DNA from: Mermis nigrescens
Taxonomy: Eukaryota; Nematoda; Enoplea; Mermithida; Mermithidae
Direction: 5' to 3'
Length of the DNA: 64,000 nucleotides
NCBI GenBank assembly: GCA_036768485.1
Contig: JAVLUZ010000154.1
Span: 34,875,051-34,939,050 of the forward strand
Each line of letters begins with the position of its first letter. Positions within the stretch are counted from its first letter, which is position 1. The translations under genes and the position numbers were made by a program. Under the pieces are notes generated by a model. That model did no database searches. It saw only the letters and a list, made by a program, of their open reading frames with translations, and was not told the DNA's origin. Positions 17,697 through 29,559 of this stretch are shown here, in pieces.

Positions 17697-17971
17697 CAGG
17701 CCCGTATCCAGGAGAAATAGGGGTGAGGGCATGTGCCTTCCCCTGAAAATAAATGTGAGAATAATTTTTTCCTTTACTCTCAACTTTGCTTTTTTAGCCA
17801 AGAATCGCAAAGAAATTTCGGCGCGTTGCGCCGAATTTTTCCATTATAATTAGAATGTCCCAAGCGCGCGGTTTGAACACTCTATTTCCAGTCTTCATAG
17901 AACCTAAAGCGTATTAATATATCTTAGCGATTTCGGTCGTACCCCCAAAACTAATCCTGGATGCGGGCCTG
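17697..17971 (+). mobile_element. hAT-like MITE, family D (275 bp)
   Basis: TIRs CAGGCCCGTATCCAGGA and TCCTGGATGCGGGCCTG. The flanks GTTATAAG and GTTTCAAG match at 6 of 8 positions. A related partial start lies at about 42870. It carries the GC palindrome at 17818-17834. Confidence 0.75.
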
Positions 17972-17979
17972 GTTTCAAG

Positions 17980-18680
17980 AATTTTTCCAGTCATTCTGGC
18001 ATGAAAATTTCAAAAAATTGCCGCGCTTAGCATCAGTGATTGGCTAAATTCAGAGCCAAAATTAATTTTAATCAGAATTTCCATTTTTGTGGATTTATGA
18101 CGGCACAGCACCCATATTCTGCATTCATCACTCCCTGAGTTAATAGTCCAATCCAATCGGATTTTTGGATTTCTGGATTCAGTTGGATTTTATATCACTT
18201 TAAAAGTAAGGGAACTACGCTGAATTTGAATTGGTTAAATAAGATGCAAGTCTACATTTTTGCTACGGAAACAACAAGTCTACATTTTGCTACGAAAATA
18301 GTCAAAATCAAATTTTGCTTTTTGAATTATTCAGTATTATAGTATTATAAAAGTAAGTAAATCATTTGTAAAAGTAAGTAAATTGTCATTTTCTGGAGTA
18401 ATTTTCTATCCTGATAACGAATCCAGCATTCATTTTTGATTTCAGACAAAATTTGGGTGAAAAATCAGTTTTTTTGTCATTTTTGTGAAATTTCGAAAAA
18501 AATTTGCTTATTCTAGGGTAATTTTGCACGCTGATGACGAATTTAGCATTTATTTTTCATTTCCATCAAAATTTGGGTGAAAAATCAGGTTTTTTGTCAT
18601 TTTTGTGAAAAATTTAAAGCCTTTGGGAATGTTTCGGATTGGTATTGAAAGCGCCGGGGGACTGTCATCGAGCGGGGTTA
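17980..18680. other. AT-rich non-coding stretch
   Basis: No gene is recognised. A 120-bp segment is repeated imperfectly in tandem: GATAACGAATCCAGCATTCA near 18413 and GATGACGAATTTAGCATTTA near 18533, each followed by AAAATTTGGGTGAAAAATCA. Confidence 0.5.
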
Positions 18681-18683
18681 CCA

Positions 18684-18853
18684 ATGTCTTGGGCTTAGGC
18701 TTAGTTATGTGCATTCACATTGATTCCAGCGCATGGGCTAAGCCTGAGATAAATGGAGCAAAAATCGCGGAACGAGTGAAGCGAGCCGGAGCGCTTTTTG
18801 CTCCATTTATGCCTTAGGCTTAGCCCACGTCTGGCACCAATGTGAATCCGCAA
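18684..18853. repeat. Palindromic foldback repeat, family H
   Basis: Long imperfect inverted repeat: ATGGGCTAAGCC..ATAAATGGAGCAAAAA on the left arm and TTTTTGCTCCATTTAT..GGCTTAGCCCA on the right arm, with a GC-rich loop near 18767-18795. A diverged inverted copy lies at 38335-38460. Confidence 0.75.
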
Positions 18854-20617
18854 GCAATTGCTGTCACCACAAATCAAAAACTGAAAAATACCCCAGACGC
18901 CATTTTTTCCCTTTTTTCGTCTATCCTTAAGCACGCGAACTTCAACAGACTGTAACTCGGCCAATAATGCCGACCGCCACCTACCTAATTCTTCCAAATA
19001 TGAACTCCCCATCTAAGTTCTTTGCAAAAAGCGATGGTATCGCTTTAAAACCATCGTTTTCGAGCATTTATGGAAAACATATATCCTTTTTAACTGACAA
19101 CCTTTTTTTGGACTAAAAATATCTATTTAGCTCCTTCTAATTCGGGGAATGGGCTATTATATATCTTTTTGAAACTCAGAAAAAACAACTTAATAGCATT
19201 TCTGAACTCACACGGTATGTTTCGGAGTCCAAAAAGGCTTTATAGCTATTTTTTGCGCCACAAAAGGCTTTTTGGCAAATGTTTTTTGGCAAAAATTTTG
19301 TTATCTTTTTTAAAGTTCAGGGAAGTAATACGGTAATACTTCTCACCCCCATACCCGTGTATGGTACAGGTATGAAGTCTATGTAAGGATTTCTTTCTCA
19401 GTCATTAGGCTCGTCGTACTTCAAGGACAAAGCGAAAACGCAATATCCGTAAACACCATATGCGAATTAAAATAATTATATAGGTGCAAAACGTTTATTT
19501 AGGTGCACCAAGAAATTAAAACCTAATAGGTTTTTATCTAGCAGGCTTTCTGTCGCTGCTTATTTTCATTTATATTGTTTTACTTATTTGCAGTTGCAAT
19601 GCAGATTGTTACATGACTTTTCTTTCTGATGCAATTTATATTTTGCTGGTATTTAATTGATTCATTGCGTTTAAATAAATAAGAGCGATTGATGCAAAGG
19701 CCTAACTGCACCTTACATCGGTCAACTAGAAAGTTTCAAAAAACTGCATATCACCCCACGACGTCCCAAATACAACAATTTTAGCTACCACATTTTATGA
19801 CTATGCTGCATAGATGCACAAAGTCAGGTTTGAAAGGGAGGGTTAAACCAGAATTGCATCCAGTAGATTAAATAGCGTATGTAAAATGCTTTTACGTGCA
19901 TATTTTAGCAGTTTTAGTCCATTTTGACCCATTATTTAGCTTTTAACACTTAAAATATAGAAATCGATTAATTTGGCGGGAAATTTTGGATTTTTAAACC
20001 TTTTTACACGATTTTAGGCGCTTTTTAGTAATGAGGTGCGCATGGTCAAACTTTCAGGTAGGGGTGAAAATTAAAAACTTGGAGATAGCTAAGTGACTCG
20101 TAAAACGATTCTACAACGAAAAAACGATAATATCGCTTCAGAACTATTGTTTTCGAGCATTTGTGGTGATAATGTAGCCTTTTTGAACTCACAAGCATAG
20201 CTATGTATGTAGCCTTTTGGGACTAAAATAGCTATTGAACCCTTTTGAAGTCAGTAAAATAGCTATAAATCTTTTTGGAACGTAGACAAACAACTAATAC
20301 ATAGCATTTCTGAACTCACATTATTTGTTTCTTTGTCCAAAAAGGCTATAGCGAATTTTCTGAGCCCAAAAAAGGCAATTGTTTCGGCCAAAATGGCTAT
20401 ATAACTCAGTCTTTCTGAGCTCAGGGGAGTAATACCCTCTCTCACCCCTTCCCATGCCCATGTATGGTAAAGAACAAATAAAATCATTCCGGAAAAATTT
20501 TGACATTAAAACTGCTTTTGTCCTCAAAAATGATGCAGAGAATGTCCCCTCTGCTCAAAATCGCCGGATGGTACCTGCCTGCCTGCATGCCCTTTTTAAC
20601 CCTTCAAGGGGTAACAC
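18854..20617. other. Non-coding, family E-like repeat debris
   Basis: Two diverged copies of the E repeat are visible, ending at about 19370 (CACCCCCATACCCGTGTATG) and about 20466 (CCCATGCCCATGTATG). Their bodies have alternating CTATATAGC/CAAAAAGGCT motifs. I could not define both ends of either. No gene is seen. Confidence 0.5.
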
Positions 20618-21072
20618 CATACCTGGGCGTGGGGGGTGTCTTGGGGGTATGCAGTAGGGATGTGCCGGTTAACCGGAACCGGAAGCGGAACCGGCTGGAA
20701 CCGACCATTTTTTTGGAACCGGAACCGAGAACCGACTTTTTGATATTCCAAGAACCGGAACCGAAAACGATTTTTTGATTTTCTAAGAACCGGAACCGGA
20801 ACCGATCTTTTTGGAGTCGGTTATCGGTTTTTTAAAAATTAGAGTTAAAAATCGAACTTCTTAAAATTTAGTGAAGACATGAAGCAGCAATTGAACCTAT
20901 TATTACCCAAAAGTTTACAGACTAAAACTTAGTATTGTTCCGGGTAAATTATATTTAAAAATAACAGTCATTCTGCTTTTTCGCCATGTAGCCTGTTTCT
21001 GAGAGGGTCGTAAATGATTCCAGTGCAACTGAGCAGCTGTTCCGATGGAAAGCTTGTAGCTGGCGCTGCAAG

Positions 21073-22140
21073 CAGGGGCGAATCTAAGGGGCGGGGGGCC
21101 GCCCCTTCATTTGCCAAAAATATTTGGCGAGGTAAAGAATGGATATACAATTTGCAATTATTTTTTGGCCCTCAGTGACCATAATTTCCCCAATTTTTTT
21201 AGCGCTACGCGCCGGATGATACTTATTAATGACATTTATTTACTTTCTTGGCCACCTGGAAGCCATTTTTTTGTTCATGTGGGTTTCAAAACGATTTTAG
21301 CAGCAGAAACAGCTATTTTTGCATAGTTTTCTTCTATTTTCAATTAAAAATTTCGATGTTTCGCATCAAATGCTATAAATACAGTAAATCAAGCTGTAAA
21401 TCATGCTTCTTGACGTCTATCCGTCTTAATCTCACAAAATTTCCGGCGCTTTGCGCCACGGTTTTTCGTATTCGGCAAAGATTTTTCCCAATGTGCGAAG
21501 ACTTTTCGGGACCGTCTTTGTACATGTACGAAGATTTTTGGAGAGACAAAAATTACTAAAAAGGTCTAAAATTCGCAGAAATTTACGGCGCTTCGCGTCG
21601 AAATGACTGATTGTGTGCTCTATTTATCCTTATAATGGCAGAAACTGCATTTTGAAAGGAAAAATGTCAAATTTCTAGGCGCGTCGCGCCTTTTTAAGAG
21701 ATTCTTAGTGATTTTCGCCCTTAGAGACCCATAAATTAGCTGAAATACATTACCAAAAGTCGAACAACTCTGTTTTTATCACACTAAAATCGCTACTGTA
21801 TCATATTATAGTACCCAAAAATTTGTGTACAGAATGTACAAAGACTTTTGGGGATCATCTTTGTACATGTCAAACGGACCTTGTACAAGAAAAAAACTGC
21901 TTCGCGCCAGATATCTGATAAAGTCAAAGAATTTTAGTGATTTTTAGCACAAAATTGTCGAAAATTTTAAATTTTAAGAAAAAATATTGCGTCAAAAGTG
22001 ATTTAATGTTAAAGTATACATTGTAAAACGCCGAAAAAACGCTGTTTCGCGCGATAAGGGCAAATTTTTGGACCTATTTTTGACTGTTTTTGGAAAAGTT
22101 GGTATACTGCCCTCTTAGGAAAATCCTAGATCCGCCACTG
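21073..22140 (-). mobile_element. Family C MITE nested in T
   Basis: The right end CCTAGATCCGCCACTG is the reverse complement of the family C start; the left end begins CAGGGGCGAATCTAAGG. The TSD GCTGCAAG is perfect (21065-21072 and 22141-22148). Confidence 0.88.
21457..21899 (+). mobile_element. Family B MITE nested in C (443 bp)
   Basis: Starts CACGGTTTTTCGTATTCGGC and ends GTACAAGAAAAAAACTG. The flanks CTTTGCGC and CTTCGCGC match at 7 of 8. The insertion hit the GC palindrome of the C element. Confidence 0.8.
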
Positions 22141-22843
22141 GCTGCAAGATACTGCTTAGCTATAAACGCGAGAATCGGCAAATTCTTCGACTTCTCTTTC
22201 CTTCATTGCAGTAGATCTTCGTCATGAATTAAGCATTCCGATCTCGTATAAGCCTCCAATTGAGGAAGACATAGATAATATTCAGTGATCTATAAGTAAA
22301 TTGTCAACTAGACTTAAAACTTATTTGAACGTGCAGTTGCCAGATAGAAACGACTTCCTGAATAATTTATCTTTCGATTACATCGTCACATGTTCCAGTG
22401 AAGTCAAGCTATCAAGAGCGTACATACTTTAACACAGGAACCGAGAACCGGAACCGGAACCGACGGTTCTTTAGTTGAAGAACCGAACCGGAACCGGAAG
22501 CGACGGTTCCAACTTACGCAAGAACCGGAACCGGAACCGGAACCGGAACCGAAATTCTTGTTTTCCAAGAACCGGAACCGATTTTTTGAAAAACCTGGAA
22601 CCGGAACATCCCTAGTATGCAGCCCCCAGAAACCAAAATACCCCCCCCCCAGAATTCAAATTTTGAAATTTTTGTTGTTTTTTTTTAACAATTTTTTGAT
22701 GCCAATGGATAGTACTCGTTGAGAAACGTTGAAAAATGGTGTTTTTTCGCCATATCACAATTTTTAAGGCCATTTTTTGACCTTTGAAAAAATTTTGCAC
22801 TCCCCTCCCCAGAACTTTGGTGGCGCCCACCTATGGGTAACCT

Positions 22844-23671
22844 CTTCCTCACCCAATGTTCAGTGTGCTATGCTGCCAATTGATTGTCATCTATGGATGC
22901 GAAATTTCGTCATTTTCATTGCCTTGTCTTAAAATTAGAAAGTGCAAAATAGAAGAACGATAAAATTTTGTCCTTTACATTATCTGTCGCATTTTTATTC
23001 TTTGCAGCTCGGCTCGAATTCGGGAATTTTTGGATAATGGATTCAGAAAACAGCTTACTTACATATTCAATTAGCGCAAGGAGCAGAAAGTTTTTGCTTT
23101 TGCGCTATTATAGCAAATTTTAACTTTATATGGGTAGGCATGTGCATACGCAAATAGGGAAGGGGCGGGTGGGCACCCGCTCGAGTATATTCCGCAACGT
23201 CAGAAAATGCACTTTGTTTTATGCACCGCCTACATATCCCAAAATATAGGGTTACTAATTTTCGAGGTCCCCCTTAAAAAACTCCCGCGTACGCCTTTGT
23301 GGGAAGGTGATCGGTAGAAGGAAGATAGGTGGTACAGATATGTTATAGAGGGAATAGGGAATTCTCCAAAGTCGGTCGTTTTTCTACCCTCCCAAAATCA
23401 GAATTTTTTTCCACTCCCCCCACCCCGATTTTTGGCAAAAACTGTGTTTTTTCAAACCAATTTTAGGTGTTTTTTGCCATTCTTGACCAAAAGCTGAAGG
23501 TCGTTTATCCCCTCGTTTTCGATTGGCCGACTGTCTCCTCCAAAAATTTTGATCTGTTTCATGTCTGGGTGAAAGGCTGGGTAACAAAATGAATAAAACT
23601 GCACTAAATCATTAAATCCAGTACAAGAGACATGTTTATACAGAATTATTCTCGTATTCACACTCAGTATG
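22844..23671. other. Non-coding stretch
   Basis: No gene is seen. At about 23380-23540 there is a block (GATTTTTGGCAAAAACTG, TTGACCAAAAGCTGAAGG) that recurs in diverged form at about 48870-48960 and 55480-55590, so it is a further dispersed repeat. Confidence 0.5.
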
Positions 23672-23782
23672 CATACAAGAGCATGGGGGTGAGGGGGGTA
23701 TTACCATACATGATTCGGTGGGCTTTTCGCTTCCTTAGAAAAATTACCCCTCCCCACCCCAAAAATTTTTCACCCCCTCCCC

Positions 23783-25724
23783 TATTGATCGACCGGAGAT
23801 CCGGCTCCGGCCTCCGGCAAATCCGACCATTTTTTCCACTCCGGTGCTCCGGCCGGAGGACATCCGAAAATCGGCCGGAGGCCGGAGAATTTTTCATTTT
23901 TCGCATAGTGACTAAACGTACTAATTGCTGACATTATGCTTATTAAATTTAGTCAGAGCACAATACAATAGCAGAAAAAGGAAATAACACCAAATAAAGT
24001 GTTTATCACCACCACAATAGTAAAATATTCATTTTTAGGAGGAAAGAAAATTACTCTATTGATCGATTCATGCAATCCCTGTGAAAATCGCTGCAGGAAA
24101 TTCTTGTTAACAGTGGAACTCATAGAGTAACATAAGATACATTCTGGCTTGCACTGCACTTGCTATAATGATTTTCCAGATAATGTTGCTGTCCATTCTG
24201 TACGCGGTTCACTGAACATAGTATAGTATGTAACGTAGGTACCTATGTATAAACGGTCACACACAATCATGCTTTAACATCAAATATTGCAAATCGACGC
24301 TTTTTTAGGGCAGGCTATGGAGACGACAGCGTCTCAAATGACTGCATAAATTATCTTAAAATAGATGGGTACGATCAGTGTTTTTTTGTACTCGGCAAAG
24401 ATTTTTCTCGATGTACAAAGACTTTTCGGGACCGTCTTTGTGCATGTACAAAGATTTTTGGGAAGACAAAAATTGCAAGAAAAGGTCTAAAATTTGCAAA
24501 AATTTTCGGCGCTTCGCGTCGAAATGAGTAGGTAATTGTGTGTTCTGTATATCTTTTTCTTAGTGATTTTTGCCCTTAGAGACCCAGAAATTAGCTAAAA
24601 TACACTACCAAAAGTCGAACAGCTCTGTTTTTATCACACTAAAGTCCTTACTGTACCATATTATAGTAACCAAAAATTTGTGTGTACAAAATGTACAAAG
24701 ACTTTTGGGAAGACAAAAAGTAAAAAGGTGTAAAATTCCCAAAAATTTTCGGCGTTTCGCGCCGAAATGAGTAATTGTTTGTCCTATATATCTTTAAAAT
24801 TGCAGAATTTGCATTTAGAATGGAAAAATGTCAAATTTTCCGGCGCTTCGCGCCGTTTTGAGATCAATTTTAGTAATTTTTGGCGTCAGAAACCCAGAAA
24901 TTAGCTAAAATGCACTACCAAAGATCGAAAACCCTGTTTTACCACACTAAAATCGCTGCTGCACTATAGTATAGTACACAAAAATTTGCATGTACAAAAT
25001 GTACCAAGGCTCTTGGAGACCATCTTTGTATATGTACAAACGGACCTTACACAAAAAACACTGGGTACGATCAATGAATGTTTTTCACGTTTTATTCCTC
25101 ATACACGCTCATATAATCATGCCATTTTTGATGTTTTGTCTGCGTTTCTTTTTGTGATCCTACTATTCCTCATACAAGCTCATATAATCGTGCCATTTTT
25201 GATGTTTTGTCCGCGCTTCTTTTTGAGATAGATTTTTTGATATACATGCCAGAGATGTAGCTTATAGGCAGCATAATCGCTTAAAGCCGCAAAACGTGCG
25301 TAAGTTTCTGTTTTTAAGATACAATTCTAAAGCAACTGGATACCTACCACACATTAGATCTTCCGAGTCCAAAAACGAATCAGCATATTGCTGACGCAGC
25401 TCAGCTAGTCATGTTATTGATGATTTTATAGATAATGCGAACAGTGAAGATGTTATAGACACTTAGCTGCAAAATCATGACAAGATTGCCTAGTAATTTT
25501 GAATGAAATTTTGTTGCATGTAGTCTATTTTACATGACTAACTAGCTGGCATGCAGTTGAGATGCATATTATGCACTATGGTCTAAGTTTTGGTCACAAA
25601 CATGTCCTATCTATCCACACGTGGAAAATAATATTTCTCCGGCTCCGGCCGGAGCAACATGGTCCAATCCGGCTCCGGCCGGATCTCCGGCTCCGGCCAT
25701 TTTGGCCGCTTCGGTCGATCACTA
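23783..25724 (+). mobile_element. hAT-like element L with (CCGGAG)n-type subterminal repeats, nested in J
   Basis: The left end TATTGATCGACCGGAG and right end CTTCGGTCGATCACTA are inverted repeats. The TSD CCCTCCCC is perfect (23775-23782 and 25725-25732). The subterminal DNA is CCGGAGCCGGAT-rich on both sides. It contains the 688-bp B copy. Confidence 0.85.
24376..25063 (+). mobile_element. Family B hAT-like MITE (688 bp) nested in L
   Basis: TIRs CAGTGTTTTTTTGTA and its near reverse complement ending AAAACACTG. The TSD GGTACGAT is perfect (24368-24375 and 25064-25071). Long for the family because the internal TGTACAAAGAC..CGGCGCTTCGCG module is repeated. Confidence 0.88.
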
Positions 25725-26129
25725 CCCTCCCCCAGAATTGACGATTTTTTGAAAGCTCCCAAACATTTTCTAAAAATTTGTAGAAAAGATGCTTCTTTAA
25801 GCGTTTTAGCTATCTATTTGCTCAAAAGTGCCACATTTTCGGCGCTTCGCGCCATTATACTAATGTTTTGAATATGTTTTGTTCAATTTATTCCGACTTT
25901 TTTAATTTTTTTCGAATTTTTGATTTTTTTATTCTCTAGAAAGATAGAGAATCGCAGAAACGCTGAAAACGATGTTTTTGACGCGTACCTACATTTTTGG
26001 ACCCAAAAAGGCTTTTTATAATTTCACTTCCCCATAATTCTTATGCTGTGTGTGTATGGGTATTACCCCCTGAGCTTTGAAAAATTGATAGCTGCACAGC
26101 AATTTTGACCGAAAAACATTGCTGTATAG

Positions 26130-27298
26130 CATACATGGACAAGGTAGAGGTGGCCAGAGGGGTTGAAATCCAGGAATGGCCATATAGTAAATTGAGGTCA
26201 TTGTTTTTGTAACAAGGTCACTTAGTACATGTACATGTCAATTAACATTCTGCACTTATAAATTTTAGGGTACTATAATGTTGCACAGTAGCATTTTATG
26301 CACGGCAAACTGGATTTATTGACCCTTATTAATTAATTTTAGCGATGAAAAATACGATAATTTATCAATACGGCGCGGAACGCCGGGAAATGTTGATATT
26401 TTTAGATAGTTCAGGTCACTGTTTTTTGTACGAGACAAAGATTTTGAGGTTCGTATAAAGATTTTTGGAGCCATCTTTGTACAATGTACAATGACGTTTT
26501 GGGGCAAAGTAATTGTAATTTTAACCTTTTTTGAGTATTTGTTTTAGCAAAATTTTAAAAATTTCTGGCGCTTCGGTTCGAATATCATAATTTCATTCTA
26601 TTTAGCTCCAAGCGCGGGCATTTAACACTCCAATATCTTTTAGCATCTTTGTACAGATTTAAGCATCTTTCACATCTATCTCTACTGTTTTATAAAGATT
26701 TTATGCAGAAAAAAGAATTATTAAACAACTTTGCACTATTTTCTGCCATTTGAAGATAAAATTGATTTTTATCTTTGAGTTGTATTAAATTCATAAGCAA
26801 ATTGGTATCTATTATGAGATTCAGTCAGCATATTGCAATCGCTGTATTATTTCTGATTGTGTAACACAAGTTATTTTAAGTTTCTGAGTCAAATTTTAAC
26901 TGTAAATTCAACCCAAGACTCATGAAAATTTTGGCGCTTTGCGCCGAACGAATATAACCAGCTGAATTCAGGACAAAGTAACACTTTCTGTGAAGCGTGC
27001 GGGTCACGGATAAAAATCTAGTAGTATGTGAAAGTGTGTATACTTAATAATAATATCTATATATTATGTGTACAAAAATTTTTTTGCTCGCACAAAGACT
27101 TTTCTGGAGATCTTTGTACACGTATAAAGAGGCTCGTACAAAAAAACTAGTTCAGGTAGAATTTTCGGACTTTTTTCTGCAGTAACCTCAAAAATTATCT
27201 TACCGCACCTTTCATTTTCTCCAAATCGCTTTACAGTACCTGATTTTGCACAGCCTTAGGTAGGGTAATACCCCCTCTCACCCCTATGCTCATGTATG
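26130..27298 (+). mobile_element. hAT-like element F (1169 bp) nested in E
   Basis: Starts CATACATGGACAAGGTAGAG and ends CCTATGCTCATGTATG. The perfect TSD CTGTATAG lies at 26122-26129 and 27299-27306. It is longer than the 462-bp F copy at 63244, so it may hold an additional unrecognised insertion. Confidence 0.82.
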
Positions 27299-27641
27299 CT
27301 GTATAGCCTTTTTTGGGTTCAGAAAATTAGCTATACAGCTTTTTGGGCTCAGAAAACTAGCTATATAGTCTTTTTTGAGCTCAGGAATGCTATTTTTTGT
27401 CTTTGGCTGTTTTCTCGACTCCAAAAAGGGATTAATAGCTGTTTTTAGTCCAAAAAGCTATATAGCTATGTTTATGAATCCAAAAAGGCTATATAGCCAG
27501 TTTTCTGAGACCAAAAAGGTTATTTAGCTAATTTTATGGCCCCAAAAGGACTATAGAGCCGTTTTTACGAAGCACATAGCTATCTAGCAGTTTTTGGTTT
27601 TCACCCCTGGAAGTTTGACCTTGCGCACTTATGTCAGTATG

Positions 27642-28829
27642 TCTTACGTCCAAAAGTCACAGGCATAATTTTCAGTAGGAAAACTTCCTCTGGTCCTTTT
27701 TTCGTTTGCAACGACAAAAGTGCTGTGGCTGGCCACCACACTTAGGCATCATAGTTTTCCAAGGTCGAAAGTTCAGGGAATGAAATTTCAAAATTTGGGG
27801 TCACTTAATTTAGAGTCCTAGCCTTTTTCTTTGCAGGTCCAAACGAAAAATGGTTAAAATATTCTATATAGCATGTTCAAATGTGGAAAATTGCATTTTT
27901 TAGTACTTTCAGTCTATTTTTGTCACTTTTGTGAGTAAAAAATATAAGAATCAATCGAAAATTTTGACTTTTCAGATTATTTTAAGTTCATTATAGGCAT
28001 ATTATTAACAGAAATGTACTAGTCGGCACCAAAAACTTTAACATTTTTCCTACTTTTGTTCCCAAAAATCATAGAGAAAATGTTTGATAGCTTGAAATCG
28101 TCTGACCGATTCGAGTCTTGGACCTTGAGGTAGAGGTACCACCCCCTCACCCCCTCTCCCTATGGGAATGTGTGGTGAGCATGATGCCAAAAAATTACAC
28201 AGAATGCGGTGAACCTCAAGAATTGATTTTTTTGTGTTTTTTAGCGATTCTCTTCTATTTGAAACCCCAGAATTTTGTTGTTGCCAAGTGTTCATGTATG
28301 GCAACTGAGATTTTTTATTCTAATGCATATCATTTTCAGGATGAGACTTATTTTACCTAAAATGGTTTTCTTGAAATTTTCTTTACTTACTGTTAGTTTT
28401 CGTTGATTAGCAATGCTTTTCAATTTGTCATCTCGCTTTCACATAAGGTTTGTTTCTTATTAAACAAACTCGCTACTTTATTTTCCCTTATGCTCAAACA
28501 TACATGGACAAACTCTACAACTTCATTCAACCCGATATCAATGGGGCCGGGTCGATATCGCTGGGAAGACCGCCGATGACAGTTTTAACAGAAAATATTG
28601 AAATGTTATACGAATCGAAGAAAATTGATGAAAATACACAAAAATGACTCTAAAATCTGTCACCCAACTGGAAAAATGAATATGAATCCAAGAAACTACG
28701 TGGAAATCATTTGAAAATCAATTAAACAATTAATAATCAGCGAATGACTAACCAACCAATTATCAATTAGCCATCAAAGAGCCAATAATTAAGCAATTAA
28801 GCAATAAGCAACTAATCAACCAACCAGAC
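27642..28829. other. Non-coding stretch with a short unexplained ORF
   Basis: No gene is recognised. A 65-codon plus-strand ORF (28450-28647) ends in SISLGRPPMTVLTENIEMLY, which looks protein-like but matches nothing I can name. CACCCCCTCTCCCTATGGG (28141) resembles the CATACATGGGC-type transposon ends. Confidence 0.45.
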
Positions 28830-28999
28830 AACCACTTTGTAAAAGGACAAGCAACCAAAAAATTCGACAGCCGGTATCAGTGAGTGGGGTGATCGGCCTT
28901 TGTCCATGTATGGGCTCAAACCTATTGACGTGATAGTGATAAAGGGGTGGGCGAAAGCCTTCACGCAGGCTAAGAAGCCCATTGTGTACCCCACGGAAA

Positions 29000-29455
29000 C
29001 TTTTGAGAGCTAGTCGCACAAACGTTTGAGGCTTTAATAAACCCCAAAAGTTGAGCAACAGGCTCAAAACTGCCTGAGGGTTCAATATGTGGAGCATGGA
29101 AGAACCTAGCTCTCAACTTATCAAACCCAGGGCAGTGACAAAGGAAGTGGATAGAATCCTCTTCTGTGAGCAGACAATTAGCGCATTTGAGGTTGTCAGA
29201 AACCCCAATAGTACATAGATGTCTGTTGAGGGGACAGTGTCAGTTAAGAGACCTATTACTGTCTCTAAGCAGCTTACGACCTAAGCTGATCAAGGAGCTG
29301 GCTATTTTCTTGCATGGCCTCTCCAGAAAGGATCTGGCCTGACGACAAGTCTTTTGCTCACTCCAATATTGAACATGTTGTTCCCTGACCCAGCTGTTGA
29401 TGTCAGCCTTAGCAACAGCTCTGGAGACAGCAACTACACGGTTCTGGGCCAACAT
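29000..29455 (-). pseudogene. C-terminal tail of the LINE polyprotein
   Basis: The minus strand reads W..EQHVQYWSEQKTCRQARSFLE, then HCPLNRHLCTIGVSDNLKCANC and HFLCHCPGFDKLRARFF. This is the usual cysteine/histidine tail after RNase H in this LINE group. A stop splits it at about 29240. Confidence 0.7.
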
Positions 29456-29559
29456 GTTTCACGTGCTAAGATCCCATTTTTGCAGCATGATCCGCAAATT
29501 CATTGCCCTCAATGCCGCAGTGACCTGGGACCCATAATAATTTGACATTGATTATGCTA

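Larger units (their letters stand above)
20655..22614 (+). mobile_element. hAT-like element T with (GGAACC)n subterminal repeats
   Basis: TIRs TAGGGATGTGCCGGTT and the reverse complement ending CATCCCTA, the classic TAGGGATG hAT terminus. The TSD GTATGCAG is perfect (20647-20654 and 22615-22622). Both subterminal regions are runs of GGAACCGGAACC-type repeats (20667-20825 and 22437-22605). The centre contains family C, which contains family B. Confidence 0.88.
20618..22835 (+). mobile_element. Family A MITE, host of a four-level nest
   Basis: Starts CATACCTGGGCGTGGGG and ends GGCGCCCACCTATG. The flanks GGTAACAC and GGTAACCT match at 6 of 8. Without the 1960-bp insertion it would be about 250 bp, the size of the A copy at 12416. 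Confidence 0.8.
23705..26058 (+). mobile_element. hAT-like MITE J nested in E
   Basis: Starts CATACATGATTCGGTGGG and ends GCTGTGTGTGTATG. The perfect TSD GGTATTAC lies at 23697-23704 and 26059-26066. About 400 bp without its own insertion L, matching the stand-alone J copy at 59679-60071. Confidence 0.85.
23672..27633 (-). mobile_element. hAT-like element E, host of two separate nests
   Basis: The left end CATACAAGAGCATGGGGGTG and right end GACCTTGCGCACTTATG carry CATA..TATG termini. The perfect TSD TCAGTATG lies at 23664-23671 and 27634-27641. Inside are J (23705-26058) and F (26130-27298). The E sequence itself, with CTATATAGC/CAAAAAGGC alternations at 27300-27620, is interrupted but complete. 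Confidence 0.82.

Noticed and set aside
28450..28647. 65-codon ORF ending in LGRPPMTVLTENIEMLYESKK
   Set aside because: It looks protein-like but I cannot tie it to a family, and it has no partner exons or repeats nearby; noted only in the region entry.
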